A DNA stretch of 64,000 bases from Rhizobium sp. LC145 (GTDB lineage: Bacteria; Pseudomonadota; Alphaproteobacteria; Rhizobiales; Rhizobiaceae): the NCBI RefSeq assembly GCF_001005825.1, contig NZ_LBHV01000002.1:372001-436000 (forward strand). Reading direction: 5' to 3'. Numbering within the stretch: the stretch's first letter is position 1; every line of letters begins with the position of its first letter. The position numbers were made by a program, and so were the translations under genes. Shown here one piece after another: positions 1-7,798 of this stretch. The notes beneath the pieces are model-generated. The model was not told the DNA's origin and did not search any database. It worked only from the letters and a program-made list of their open reading frames with translations.

Positions 1-261
1 GTGCCAATCCTTCTGCCCATCGCCACCGAAGTCTACGGCATCGACCCGGTTCATTTCGGCGTCGTGGCCGTGGTCAATCTCGTGCTCGGCTTTCTCTCGC
101 CACCGGTCGGTCTCTGCTTCTTCGTGGCGTCTGCGGTGACAGGAGCAAAGCCGGGCAAGATGTTCATCGTCACGCTGCCGTTCTTCTTCGCGGCCTGCGT
201 GCTTCTCGTCCTGCTCTCGATCTTCCCGATCCTGTCTACCTTCTTCTTGAATCAGTCGTAA
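1..261 (+). CDS. TRAP transporter large permease (DctM family), C-terminal end, partial
   Basis: This is the last 86 residues of a TRAP-type large membrane subunit. The gene begins before the window, so the GTG at base 1 is just the first codon present. The hydrophobic stretch with FGVVAVVNLVLGFLSPPVG is the conserved C-terminal part of DctM, followed by a final membrane helix around residues 55-80. DctM forms the ion-driven channel in the inner membrane and works with a small DctQ subunit (not visible, presumably upstream) and the periplasmic binding protein encoded 26 bases downstream. The family call is firm; the substrate is unknown. Confidence 0.9.
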   Translation: MPILLPIATEVYGIDPVHFGVVAVVNLVLGFLSPPVGLCFFVASAVTGAKPGKMFIVTLPFFFAACVLLVLLSIFPILSTFFLNQS

Positions 262-287
262 AAATAAAACTCCAGAGGAACAACGCC

Positions 288-1277
288 ATGACGATTACCC
301 GCAGACAGTTCATCCATACAGCAGCCCTCGGCGCAGCCGCGCTTTCCGTCCCCACCGTCCTTCGTGCCCAGGAAGCAAAGACACTTCGGCTCGGCATCAC
401 CACGCCGCCGGGGCATCCCTGGAACAATGCCGCGCTGAAGGTCGGCGAGATGCTGAAGGCCGAGACCAAGGGTCGCCTCGACATCGCGGTCTTCCCCGCC
501 AACCAGCTCGGCACGGAAGCGGCGATGCTGCAGCAGATGCAGGCAGGCTCGCTCGATCTCGGCTGGATCATGACCGCCGAGCTCGGCTCGCGCATTCCCG
601 CCGTCGCCGCGATCAACGCGCCTTGGGTGGTGGATTCCACGGCCAAGGTGGCGAAGCTCGTGCGCGAGCCGGTCGCCATGGGCCTGCTTGACGTGCTCCC
701 CGCGGAAACCGGTACGATCGGCCTTGCCTGGGGCATCACCACGATGCGTGTCGTCTTCACGGCAAAAGAGATCGGTGGCCTGGAAGACCTCAACGGTATG
801 AAGCTCCGCATCAATACCACGCCCGCTTACCGCGACTTTTATCAGCTCCTTGGAGCCGCCCCGACGCCGATCCCGACCCCTGCCGTATTCGATGCCATGT
901 CGAACGGCCAGGTGGACGGCCTCGAAGCCGATCTCGACTTCTCCTGGAACCAGCGCTTCGACAAGGTCTCAAAGACCATGCTGAAGATGAACGCCATCTT
1001 CATGCCCTGCGTGGCGCTTGCTTCCGGCCGGGTCTGGCAGGGGATGCCCGCCGCCGATCGCGAATTGATCACCCGCCTCACGAAGGCCGCGCTCGACGAG
1101 CAAATTGATGCGACAGTCGCAAACGAAGGCAAGCTCCTCGAGGAATTCGGCAAGGCGATCGACATCAAGGAGGTCCAGGTGACCGATGCCGGCAAGATCA
1201 TCGCCGAATACGACAAGATCTGGCTGCCCAAGGCACCGGTGCTTGCCGAACTGCGCAAGGTCGGGGCAACGCTTTGA
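288..1277 (+). CDS. TRAP transporter substrate-binding protein (DctP family), Tat-type signal
   Basis: This is a 329-residue periplasmic binding protein. The N-terminus has a twin-arginine motif (TRRQF) followed by an alanine-rich hydrophobic segment and a likely cleavage after about residue 27 (LRAQ), so export may be by Tat. The mature part reads like DctP proteins: LRLGITTPPGHPWNNAA near the start, a FPANQLGTE segment, and the region around residues 170-180 (LNGMKLRI) where family members carry a substrate-contacting arginine. It follows the DctM gene by 26 bases with a GAGG-type ribosome site. The aldolase gene downstream suggests a 2-keto or sialic-acid-like acid as substrate, but this is inference. 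Confidence 0.92.
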   Translation: MTITRRQFIHTAALGAAALSVPTVLRAQEAKTLRLGITTPPGHPWNNAALKVGEMLKAETKGRLDIAVFPANQLGTEAAMLQQMQAGSLDLGWIMTAELGSRIPAVAAINAPWVVDSTAKVAKLVREPVAMGLLDVLPAETGTIGLAWGITTMRVVFTAKEIGGLEDLNGMKLRINTTPAYRDFYQLLGAAPTPIPTPAVFDAMSNGQVDGLEADLDFSWNQRFDKVSKTMLKMNAIFMPCVALASGRVWQGMPAADRELITRLTKAALDEQIDATVANEGKLLEEFGKAIDIKEVQVTDAGKIIAEYDKIWLPKAPVLAELRKVGATL

Positions 1278-1284
1278 TAAACCG

Positions 1285-1312
1285 GGCGCTGTCCGGCCGA
1301 CCGGGCGGCGCC
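1285..1312 (+). other. Intercistronic stem-loop after the TRAP binding-protein gene
   Basis: Bases 1285-1296 pair with 1301-1312 (12 pairs including two G-U type pairs) around a CCGA tetraloop. No T-run follows, so this is not a classical terminator. It lies between the binding-protein stop and the ribosome site of the aldolase gene. Such hairpins can protect the upstream mRNA from 3' decay and lower downstream expression. Confidence 0.55.
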
Positions 1313-1339
1313 ATCATCTGAACGAAAAGGAGTTTCGAA

Positions 1340-2251
1340 ATGACCACCGGCTGGCGCGGCGTATTTCCCGCCGTCACGACGCAGTTCAACGAAGACATGT
1401 CCGTTGATCTCAAATCCACTCAGCGTGTCCAGGATGCGCTCGTCAACGACGGGGTGACCGGCCTGATCGTCATGGGCACCTGCGGCGAGAACAATTCGCT
1501 CGATCCGGAGGAGAAGCGCACGATCCTCAAGGCGGCCGTCGAGGTGGTCAACGGCCGCGTGCCGGTTGTCACCGGTGTATCGGAACTCGATACGCGCCGC
1601 GCCGTCGCCTATGCCCGGGATGCCGAAAAACTCGGTGCCGACGGCCTCATGGTGCTGCCTGCCATGGTCTACGTGCCGAAGCCGGAAGAGCTCGTCGCGC
1701 ATTTCAAGGCAGTGGCGGAAGCGACCTCGCTGCCGATCATGCTCTACAACAACCCGCCCGCCTATCGCGTCAATATCGGCGTCGATGTGCTGAAGGCCCT
1801 CGAAGACGTCCCGAACATCAAGGCGGTAAAGGAAAGCGCGCCCGATCCGCGCCGCTTCACCGATCTCATCAACGCTTTCGGCGATCGCTTCGATATATTC
1901 GCTGGCCTCGACGACGTGGCGCTCGAAGGGCTGATGCTCGGCGCCAAGGGCTGGGTCTCCGGCCTCACCAGTGCCTTCCCGCAGGAATCCGTGCAGCTCG
2001 TCGCCGCCGCCGAGAAAGGCGATTGGGAAGAGGCGCGCCGTATCTATCGCTGGTTCATGCCGCTTCTGCATCTCGATGCTGAGCATGATCTCGTGCAGTC
2101 GATCAAGCTTGCCGAGCAGATCATGGGCCGCGGTTCCGAGCGCGTCCGCATGCCGCGCCTGCCGCTCTCCGGCGCCCGTCGCGCCGAAGTCACCGCCATG
2201 GTGGAAAAGGCGGCCGCAACCCGCCCGAGCCTCGGCAAGAAAGCAGCCTGA
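1340..2251 (+). CDS. DapA/NanA-family class I aldolase or lyase
   Basis: This is a 303-residue TIM-barrel enzyme of the dihydrodipicolinate synthase/N-acetylneuraminate lyase family, which forms a Schiff base between a lysine and a 2-keto acid. The GTCGEN motif (residues 47-52) matches the family GTTGE/GSTGE carboxylate-binding loop. Tyr136 (in MLYNNPP) and Lys164 (in KAVKES) are at the expected catalytic spacing. AAAAGGAG precedes the ATG. It sits directly after a TRAP importer, so it is probably a catabolic lyase rather than the lysine-biosynthesis DapA. Candidates include N-acetylneuraminate lyase, 2-keto-3-deoxy sugar acid aldolase and pyrroline-hydroxycarboxylate deaminase. The sequence alone does not decide. 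Confidence 0.85.
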   Translation: MTTGWRGVFPAVTTQFNEDMSVDLKSTQRVQDALVNDGVTGLIVMGTCGENNSLDPEEKRTILKAAVEVVNGRVPVVTGVSELDTRRAVAYARDAEKLGADGLMVLPAMVYVPKPEELVAHFKAVAEATSLPIMLYNNPPAYRVNIGVDVLKALEDVPNIKAVKESAPDPRRFTDLINAFGDRFDIFAGLDDVALEGLMLGAKGWVSGLTSAFPQESVQLVAAAEKGDWEEARRIYRWFMPLLHLDAEHDLVQSIKLAEQIMGRGSERVRMPRLPLSGARRAEVTAMVEKAAATRPSLGKKAA

Positions 2252-2260
2252 CGATACCAA

Positions 2261-2281
2261 GCGGCCGGGACTACCGGCCGC
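2261..2281 (+). terminator. Perfect GC-rich hairpin downstream of the aldolase gene
   Basis: GCGGCCGG (2261-2268) and CCGGCCGC (2274-2281) form an 8-bp perfect stem with a GACTA loop, ten bases after the aldolase stop. No T-run follows, so termination is possible but unproven. It probably marks the 3' end of the TRAP-aldolase operon. Confidence 0.45.
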
Positions 2282-2418
2282 CATCCGCAGGATAGGTTCT
2301 CGTCTGGAGATTTTGTCGCGCCAGTGTTGCGCAGATGCTAGAGCTTCAGGAGCTTGATTTGGCCGGTGGCGGTTTTTCCTGCCGACGGTCTGTTTCTCCT
2401 ATGGGGGGAAGTATCCAG

Positions 2419-3669
2419 ATGAAGAAACTTCTTGCCGCCGCCCTGCTTGCATGCTGGCCGTTCTTTTGCGGGCCAGTCCTTGCGCAGGATGAAAACGATG
2501 TTGCCGCAATGGTGCAGGAGGATCTCGCCAGCGGACGGCTTGGCGAAGCTGACCAGCGGCTGAGTTCGATGGTCGCCAGGACGTCCGACAGTGCCGATGC
2601 CCGCTTGGGCCTTGGTTTCATTCGTACCGCGCGGGCCTTCGAAACGCTGGTGCGGTCGCTCTATCGCTACGGCTTCTCGCCCCGATCCGAGGGTTATGAA
2701 CTGATTTTCGGTTCCAGGATCGACGCCATTGCCTGGAATCCCGATCCGGAGCCGATTACCTACGACCAGTTTCGAGGGATATTGTCGACCTTCATCGGGA
2801 ATCTGGACAAGGCCGACGAGGTTTTGGCCGCCGTTGGAGACGAGCCCGCAAAGTTGAAACTTGATCTGTCGGTCATCCGTTTTGATTGGAACGGCGATGG
2901 CGTTCTCGGTCCCGAGGATCAGTTCGGTCGTGCCGTTTCCGACCGTGACGAGAACGGCAATCCGCTGCCGTTTGTCGTCGGGTTCGATACGGCCGACGCC
3001 AAATGGCTTCGGGGCTATAGCAATCTGTTAAGGGCCGCTGCAAAAGCATGGCTTTCGCATGATTTTTCCGAAAGCTGGAATAGCGGCTTCGCGCTGGCCT
3101 TCCCGCGCGCGGTTTCGACAATGAACGCCGAGGCCGCAACCGGCTCTGACGAGACGATATTCGGCTTGCAGAAGGGACAGGCCAGCGACATCGCGGATTT
3201 CATTTCGCTTATCCATACCATTCGGTGGCCGGTCGTGGACGAGGTCATGTGGAACGAAGTGCGCGGCCACTTGAAGGAAGTCATCGAGCTCAATCGCGAA
3301 ACATGGGCACTGATCGCGAACGAAGATGACGACGACCACGAATGGTTGCCCGGTCCGAAGCAGAAAAATGGCGTTCTGCCCGCATTGGACGTCACCGAGG
3401 AAAGGATCCAGGCTTGGCTGCAGGTTCTGTCGCAGTTCGAAGCCGTTCTCGACGGCAGGCTTCTGGTTCCGCACTGGCGCTTCGATAAAGGTGTGAACAT
3501 GGCAAAGGTCTTCGACGATCCAAAGCCCTTTGATCTTGTTCTATGGATCACGGGTCCTGCTGCCGTGCCCTATCTGGAGAATGGCGCGACGATGGCCTCG
3601 GGAGATTGGAACCAGCTGACGTCGATCTTCGGAGGCAATTTCATGAGCTACGCCTTCTACTTCAACTAA
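2419..3669 (+). CDS. Exported protein of unknown function with an EF-hand-like loop
   Basis: I do not recognise this 416-residue protein. The ATG at 2419 is chosen because a GGGGGGAAG ribosome site lies just upstream and because it starts a clean Sec signal peptide (MKKLLAAALLACWPFFCGPVLAQ). An in-frame reading that starts earlier would hide the signal. Residues 30-70 resemble a helical, TPR-like stretch. Residues 156-167 (DWNGDGVLGPED) have acidic or amide side chains at positions 1, 3, 5 and 12 of an EF-hand or dockerin loop, so calcium binding is plausible. There is no lipobox or later membrane helix, so a periplasmic location is likely. It is a single gene between two hairpins, convergent with the AraC gene. 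Confidence 0.75.
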   Translation: MKKLLAAALLACWPFFCGPVLAQDENDVAAMVQEDLASGRLGEADQRLSSMVARTSDSADARLGLGFIRTARAFETLVRSLYRYGFSPRSEGYELIFGSRIDAIAWNPDPEPITYDQFRGILSTFIGNLDKADEVLAAVGDEPAKLKLDLSVIRFDWNGDGVLGPEDQFGRAVSDRDENGNPLPFVVGFDTADAKWLRGYSNLLRAAAKAWLSHDFSESWNSGFALAFPRAVSTMNAEAATGSDETIFGLQKGQASDIADFISLIHTIRWPVVDEVMWNEVRGHLKEVIELNRETWALIANEDDDDHEWLPGPKQKNGVLPALDVTEERIQAWLQVLSQFEAVLDGRLLVPHWRFDKGVNMAKVFDDPKPFDLVLWITGPAAVPYLENGATMASGDWNQLTSIFGGNFMSYAFYFN

Positions 3670-3696
3670 TTCTCACCGGCATGATCGTCTGGATCG

Positions 3697-3713
3697 GCCG
3701 GCGATGTGCCGGC
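3697..3713. terminator. Small hairpin between convergent genes
   Basis: GCCGGC, a GATGT loop and GCCGGC form a 6-bp stem in the 62-base gap between the exported-protein gene and the AraC gene. There is no T-run on either strand. It could act weakly for both converging transcripts. Confidence 0.3.
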
Positions 3714-3731
3714 TCATTGGAGGAGCGCCGC

Positions 3732-4667
3732 TCAGGCCGCATCTCTTCCTTGCTCATCTTCCATGCCCGTCAGACGCAGTTCCTGATCCGGTTCGTCGAA
3801 TCCCAGAAGGCCGCCATGGCGGCTTTGCCGTACCTTGTTCACGTGGGCGCGCGGGCTGAGGCCCAGATTCCGTTTGAACATGCGTGAGAAATAATAGGGG
3901 TCGGTATAACCCACCTCCGCGGCAGCGGCTGCAACCGGCATCCCGCCCTCCAGAAAGTGCATTGCCCGCTCCATGCGCTTGAATTCCTGGTATTTCCGCG
4001 GTGTCCTTCCCACGCGCTTCTGGAACGCGCGCAAGAAGTAATCATGGTTGTAGGGAGAGGCCTCCACAGCGCGTATGGCGATGTCCACATCGAGCGGATT
4101 GGCCGCGATCATCGTGGCGGCCTTCATGACCGCAAGGTCGAGCGCATCTCCGCCCTCCGGTTGATAGGCAGCGCTCCCGCGCCAGCCGATGAAGGCGTCC
4201 TCGATGAAGGCGATCAGGAAATACATGAAAAGGTGGTGCTGCCCGAGCGTGATGGAGGAGGGTGGGGCACCCTGGCGGTAGTGGCGGGCAAGCGGTTCGA
4301 GCAGGCTCCATCGGCTAAGCCTGATCTTCGGTTGTAATTCCATCTGCGCGAGCAGGTCGTAGCGGCCGTATATGTCGAGCGTGAAGTGCTGCGCGATCCC
4401 GATATAAGTCTCGGCTCCTTCGTTCCAACCCTGGAAGCGCTGTCCCCGCGTGATCAGCATGGCATCGCCGGGCTCCATCACCCTCGGCTCTCCATCGATC
4501 AGGTAATGCCCGCGCCCTTCGAGACAAATCACCAGATCCTCCACCGGGTTCGTCTTGTCGATCCGCCAGGTTTGCGAATGCTCCATGCGAATTGTCGCGC
4601 GCGTGAGGGTCAAATTCAGCGCCGAGGGTGGGATGCTCGATAGAATGCCGCCTTCGATTTCATCCAT
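3732..4667 (-). CDS. AraC-family transcriptional regulator with N-terminal cupin domain
   Basis: This is a 311-residue regulator. The first ~150 residues resemble an AraC sugar-binding cupin (a GRGHYLIDGEP strand pair and a DAMLITRGQRF stretch). The last ~100 residues carry two helix-turn-helix motifs of the HTH_18 type, ending with AAAEVGYTDPYYFSRMFKRNLGLSPR. The ATG at 4667 is chosen because GAGGAGGAAAAAG directly precedes it; an in-frame ATG at 4751 has no such site. It is divergent from the pectin-oligomer importer operon starting at 4878, and is probably an activator that responds to a galacturonide-type sugar. That role is inferred from position. Confidence 0.9.
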   Translation of the reverse strand: MDEIEGGILSSIPPSALNLTLTRATIRMEHSQTWRIDKTNPVEDLVICLEGRGHYLIDGEPRVMEPGDAMLITRGQRFQGWNEGAETYIGIAQHFTLDIYGRYDLLAQMELQPKIRLSRWSLLEPLARHYRQGAPPSSITLGQHHLFMYFLIAFIEDAFIGWRGSAAYQPEGGDALDLAVMKAATMIAANPLDVDIAIRAVEASPYNHDYFLRAFQKRVGRTPRKYQEFKRMERAMHFLEGGMPVAAAAAEVGYTDPYYFSRMFKRNLGLSPRAHVNKVRQSRHGGLLGFDEPDQELRLTGMEDEQGRDAA

Positions 4668-4877
4668 CTTTTTCCTCCTCTTTGTTAATTCAGTCTGCGC
4701 CAAAAATGCGGTTATGTCATCACCGACACCGCAAAAGCGGGCCGAATTCAAGGGAGGAGATCGGAGTGTGAAGGCACTAAGCGTACCGGCGCATTGTGCT
4801 TCTCCGATACGGGAGCCTGATTTGTACGAAACCGAACCTCTAATTTTTATGCTCCGGGTCCTTTCGGGAGATGCCGG
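4668..4877. promoter_or_regulatory. Divergent promoter region between the AraC gene and the importer operon
   Basis: This 210-base non-coding stretch must hold the promoters of both arms. It is more AT-rich than the flanking genes, notably around 4841-4850. I cannot assign a convincing -35/-10 pair or AraC half-sites by eye. Confidence 0.4.
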
Positions 4878-5759
4878 ATGAGGGGCCAGCGCATCCTTGG
4901 GCTTGCTTATTTGGCCCCCTATATCGTCGGCCTCGTGGTCTTCACGGCCATGCCGTTCCTCACGTCGCTTTATCTCAGCTTCACGAGCTATGATCTGATG
5001 AGCAGTCCGAAATGGTCGGGTCTTGCCAATTACGAAAGGCTGTTTACGCGCGACCGGACGTTCCTGAAATCTCTGAACGTCACGCTGCTCTACGTCTTCA
5101 TCACCGTTCCGCTGAAGCTTGCTTTTGCCCTCTTCATCGCTGCGATCCTCAACTACAAGCTGAAGTTTATCAACTTCTTCCGCACCGCCTTCTATGTGCC
5201 GTCGATCCTCGGCGGTTCCATCGCGATCGCCGTTCTGTGGCGCTATATCTTCGCCAGCGAGGGGCTAGCGAACATGGCGCTCGGCACGGTCGGCCTTGCG
5301 CCGGTCGATTGGTTCGGCGATCCGACCAATGCGCTCTTCACCATCACTCTATTGCGCTGCTGGCAGTTCGGCTCGGCAATGGTGATCTTCCTCGCCGCGC
5401 TGCAATCCATCGACAAGTCGCTTTACGAGGCCGCCGCGATCGATGGGGCGGGCAAGGTTCGCACCTTCATCTTCATCACCCTGCCGCTGCTGACGCCGGT
5501 GATCTTCTTCAACCTCATCATGCAGATGGTCCAGGCATTCCAGGAGTTCAACGGTCCCTACATCATCACCCAGGGCGGCCCGCTGAAATCCACCTATCTC
5601 CTACCCCTCTACATCTACGACGAGGCGTTCAAGAAGTTCAACATGGGCTATGCCTCGGCGATCGCCTGGGTGCTCTTCGTCATCATCATGGGCCTGACCC
5701 TGGTCGCCTTCTGGTCATCGAAGAAGTGGGTCTACTACGCCGGCGACAAGCGGAGCTGA
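4878..5759 (+). CDS. Sugar ABC transporter permease (MalF/TogM-like)
   Basis: This is a 293-residue inner-membrane permease with six predicted helices. The first is at LAYLAPYIVGLVVFTAMPFL, and the EAA loop EAAAIDGAGKVRTFIFITLP sits around residues 190-210, where the ATPase docks. It belongs to the carbohydrate uptake 1 (MalF) type. It is the first gene of an operon with a MalG-type permease (3 bases later), an ATPase, a binding protein, a GH28 polygalacturonase and a GH105 hydrolase. Gene order and sizes match the TogMNAB oligogalacturonide importer of pectinolytic bacteria, so TogM is the likely equivalent. Substrate identity is inferred from the enzymes. Confidence 0.9.
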   Translation: MRGQRILGLAYLAPYIVGLVVFTAMPFLTSLYLSFTSYDLMSSPKWSGLANYERLFTRDRTFLKSLNVTLLYVFITVPLKLAFALFIAAILNYKLKFINFFRTAFYVPSILGGSIAIAVLWRYIFASEGLANMALGTVGLAPVDWFGDPTNALFTITLLRCWQFGSAMVIFLAALQSIDKSLYEAAAIDGAGKVRTFIFITLPLLTPVIFFNLIMQMVQAFQEFNGPYIITQGGPLKSTYLLPLYIYDEAFKKFNMGYASAIAWVLFVIIMGLTLVAFWSSKKWVYYAGDKRS

Positions 5760-5762
5760 GCC

Positions 5763-6665
5763 ATGGCAAACTCTCAAACACTCACAGACACGCAGGTTCT
5801 CGAGGATGTGCAGGCCGCCCGTCGCGTAAAGATCGGCCTTATATCCGCGACCGTCCGTTACGTGTTGCTGTTCTCCGTCGGGCTGGTGATGCTCTATCCG
5901 CTGATCTGGCTGATCGGTGCGAGCTTCAAGACGAATTCGGAGATATTCGCCGGCGCGGGGTTTCTCCCTGAAAGCCCGACACTGGATGGTTACATCAAGG
6001 GCTGGCAGACCTCGACACCCTATACTTTCGGGCGCTTCTTCTGGAATTCGTTTCTCATCATCCTGCCCAAGGTGATCGGCACGGCGATTTCCTGCACCAT
6101 GGCGGCCTATGCCTTTGCCCGGTTCGAATTCCCGTTGAAGAAGATCTTCTTCGTCTCGGTCATCGCCATCCTGCTGCTGCCGAACGTGGTGACGCGCATT
6201 CCGCAATACATCCTCTTCCGCGACCTCGGTTGGCTCGACAGCTTCCTGCCGCTCTGGGTGCCCTCGGCAATGGCAGGCGATGCCTTCTTCGTCTTCATGC
6301 TGGTGCAATTTCTGCGCTCGCTGCCGAGGGACATGGAGGAGGCGGCGCGCGTCGACGGCGCCAACAGTCTGCAGACGCTCGTCTATATCGTCGTGCCAAT
6401 GCTGGCGCCCGCGCTGATCTCGGTCTGTCTCTTCCAATTCATGTGGACGATGAACGACTTCCTCGGACCGCTGATCTATCTCTCATCGGTCGACAAATAT
6501 CCGGTGAGCCTGGCGCTCAAGCTCTCAATCGACACCACCGAAGCCTTCGAGTGGAACCGCATCCTGGCGATGTCGGTCCTGACGATCACCCCTGCGCTGA
6601 TCGTGTTCTTCGCGGCGCAACGGTATTTTATCGAAGGCATCTCTGCGGGGGGAGTCAAAGGCTGA
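5763..6665 (+). CDS. Sugar ABC transporter permease (MalG/TogN-like)
   Basis: This is a 300-residue MalG-type permease. It has a cytoplasmic N-terminus of about 30 residues, a first helix around YVLLFSVGLVMLYPLIWLIG, and the EAA loop EEAARVDGANSLQTLVYIVVP in the second half. The C-terminus (AQRYFIEGISAGGVKG) is the family ending that contacts the ATPase. It starts 3 bases after the MalF-type partner and ends 1 base before the ATPase gene, so the proteins are almost certainly co-translated and form the heterodimeric channel. Confidence 0.9.
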   Translation: MANSQTLTDTQVLEDVQAARRVKIGLISATVRYVLLFSVGLVMLYPLIWLIGASFKTNSEIFAGAGFLPESPTLDGYIKGWQTSTPYTFGRFFWNSFLIILPKVIGTAISCTMAAYAFARFEFPLKKIFFVSVIAILLLPNVVTRIPQYILFRDLGWLDSFLPLWVPSAMAGDAFFVFMLVQFLRSLPRDMEEAARVDGANSLQTLVYIVVPMLAPALISVCLFQFMWTMNDFLGPLIYLSSVDKYPVSLALKLSIDTTEAFEWNRILAMSVLTITPALIVFFAAQRYFIEGISAGGVKG

Positions 6666-6666
6666 C

Positions 6667-7779
6667 ATGGCACGCGTTCAACTGAAAAAACTGGAAAAGG
6701 TCTACGGCAGCTTCAAGGCTGTCCATGGCATCGACCTCGATATCGAGGACGGCGAGTTCATGGTCCTGGTCGGACCCTCCGGCTGCGCGAAATCCACCAC
6801 CTTGCGCATGGTCGCGGGCCTGGAAGAGATCACCGGCGGCGAAATCCAGATCGGCGAGAGGCGGGTCAACGACCTGCCGCCCGGCAAGCGCTCAATCGCC
6901 ATGGTCTTCCAGAATTATGCGCTCTATCCGCATATGAAGGTGCGTGGAAACCTCGCTTTCGGGCTGAAGATAGCGGGCCGCCCACGCGCCGAGATCGATG
7001 CGGCGATTGAGCAGGTCGCGAAGATCTTGGAGATCGAAACGCTGCTCGACCGGCTGCCGAAGCAGCTTTCGGGCGGACAGGCGCAACGCGTGGCGCTCGG
7101 TCGTGCCCTCATCAAGAAGCCGGAAGTGTTTCTCTTCGACGAGCCGCTCTCGAACCTCGATGCGAAGCTGCGCGCTTCCATGCGTGTCAGGATCACCGAA
7201 CTCCACCGGAGGCTGAAAGCCGAGGGTCTTTCCTCCACCGTGATCTACGTCACCCACGACCAGATCGAGGCGATGACCATGGGCGACCGTATCTGCGTCA
7301 TGCAGGCGGGCGAGATCATGCAGGTGGCCACCCCGAAGGAGCTCTACAACCATCCGGCCAATCTTTTCGTGGCCGGTTTCATCGGCACGCCCGAGATGAA
7401 CCTGCTGGATGGAGCGCTGGAAGGAGAGGAATTTGTGATCGGCAGTCAGCGCCTGGCGCTTGGCGCCCATGTGACGAGCCGTCTTTCCACGCTGCCCGGT
7501 CAGGCCGTGCTTGGCGTCCGCCCGCAGCATCTTTCGCTTGTCCGCGAGGCGCCGGCGCTCACCGCGCGGCTCTCCAATGCCGAATTCATGGGCCACGAGG
7601 TCTATCTCCACGCCGATCTCGAGGGGCGCAAACTGGTGAGTGTGGTCAGCGCCGGGGAGTTCGAGGCGCTCGGCGGCTCCGAACTGATCCGCCTGCGTCC
7701 TGATCCGGCGATGCTGCACATTTTCGACAAATCCAACGGCCGCAATGTTTCTCTGCTGGGAGGCAGGCTTGCGGCATAG
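6667..7779 (+). CDS. Sugar ABC transporter ATPase (UgpC/MalK/TogA-like)
   Basis: This is a 370-residue ATPase that drives import by the two preceding permeases. Walker A is GPSGCAKST (residues 36-44), with Ala41 where most family members have Gly; Lys42 and Ser43 are intact. The Q-loop is near FQNYALYP, the ABC signature is LSGGQAQR, Walker B is FLFDEPLSNLD, and the switch His is in VTHDQIEA. The last ~130 residues are the MalK-type regulatory domain (a FIGTPEMN motif followed by a TOBE-like part). It fits TogA in an oligogalacturonide importer. Confidence 0.92.
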   Translation: MARVQLKKLEKVYGSFKAVHGIDLDIEDGEFMVLVGPSGCAKSTTLRMVAGLEEITGGEIQIGERRVNDLPPGKRSIAMVFQNYALYPHMKVRGNLAFGLKIAGRPRAEIDAAIEQVAKILEIETLLDRLPKQLSGGQAQRVALGRALIKKPEVFLFDEPLSNLDAKLRASMRVRITELHRRLKAEGLSSTVIYVTHDQIEAMTMGDRICVMQAGEIMQVATPKELYNHPANLFVAGFIGTPEMNLLDGALEGEEFVIGSQRLALGAHVTSRLSTLPGQAVLGVRPQHLSLVREAPALTARLSNAEFMGHEVYLHADLEGRKLVSVVSAGEFEALGGSELIRLRPDPAMLHIFDKSNGRNVSLLGGRLAA

Positions 7780-7798
7780 GCTGAAGAGGAGGAAGACA

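Noticed and set aside
842..2284. Long minus-strand open frame opposite the DctP and aldolase genes
   Set aside because: It is antisense to two well-supported genes, has low-complexity composition typical of GC-rich shadow frames and matches no family.
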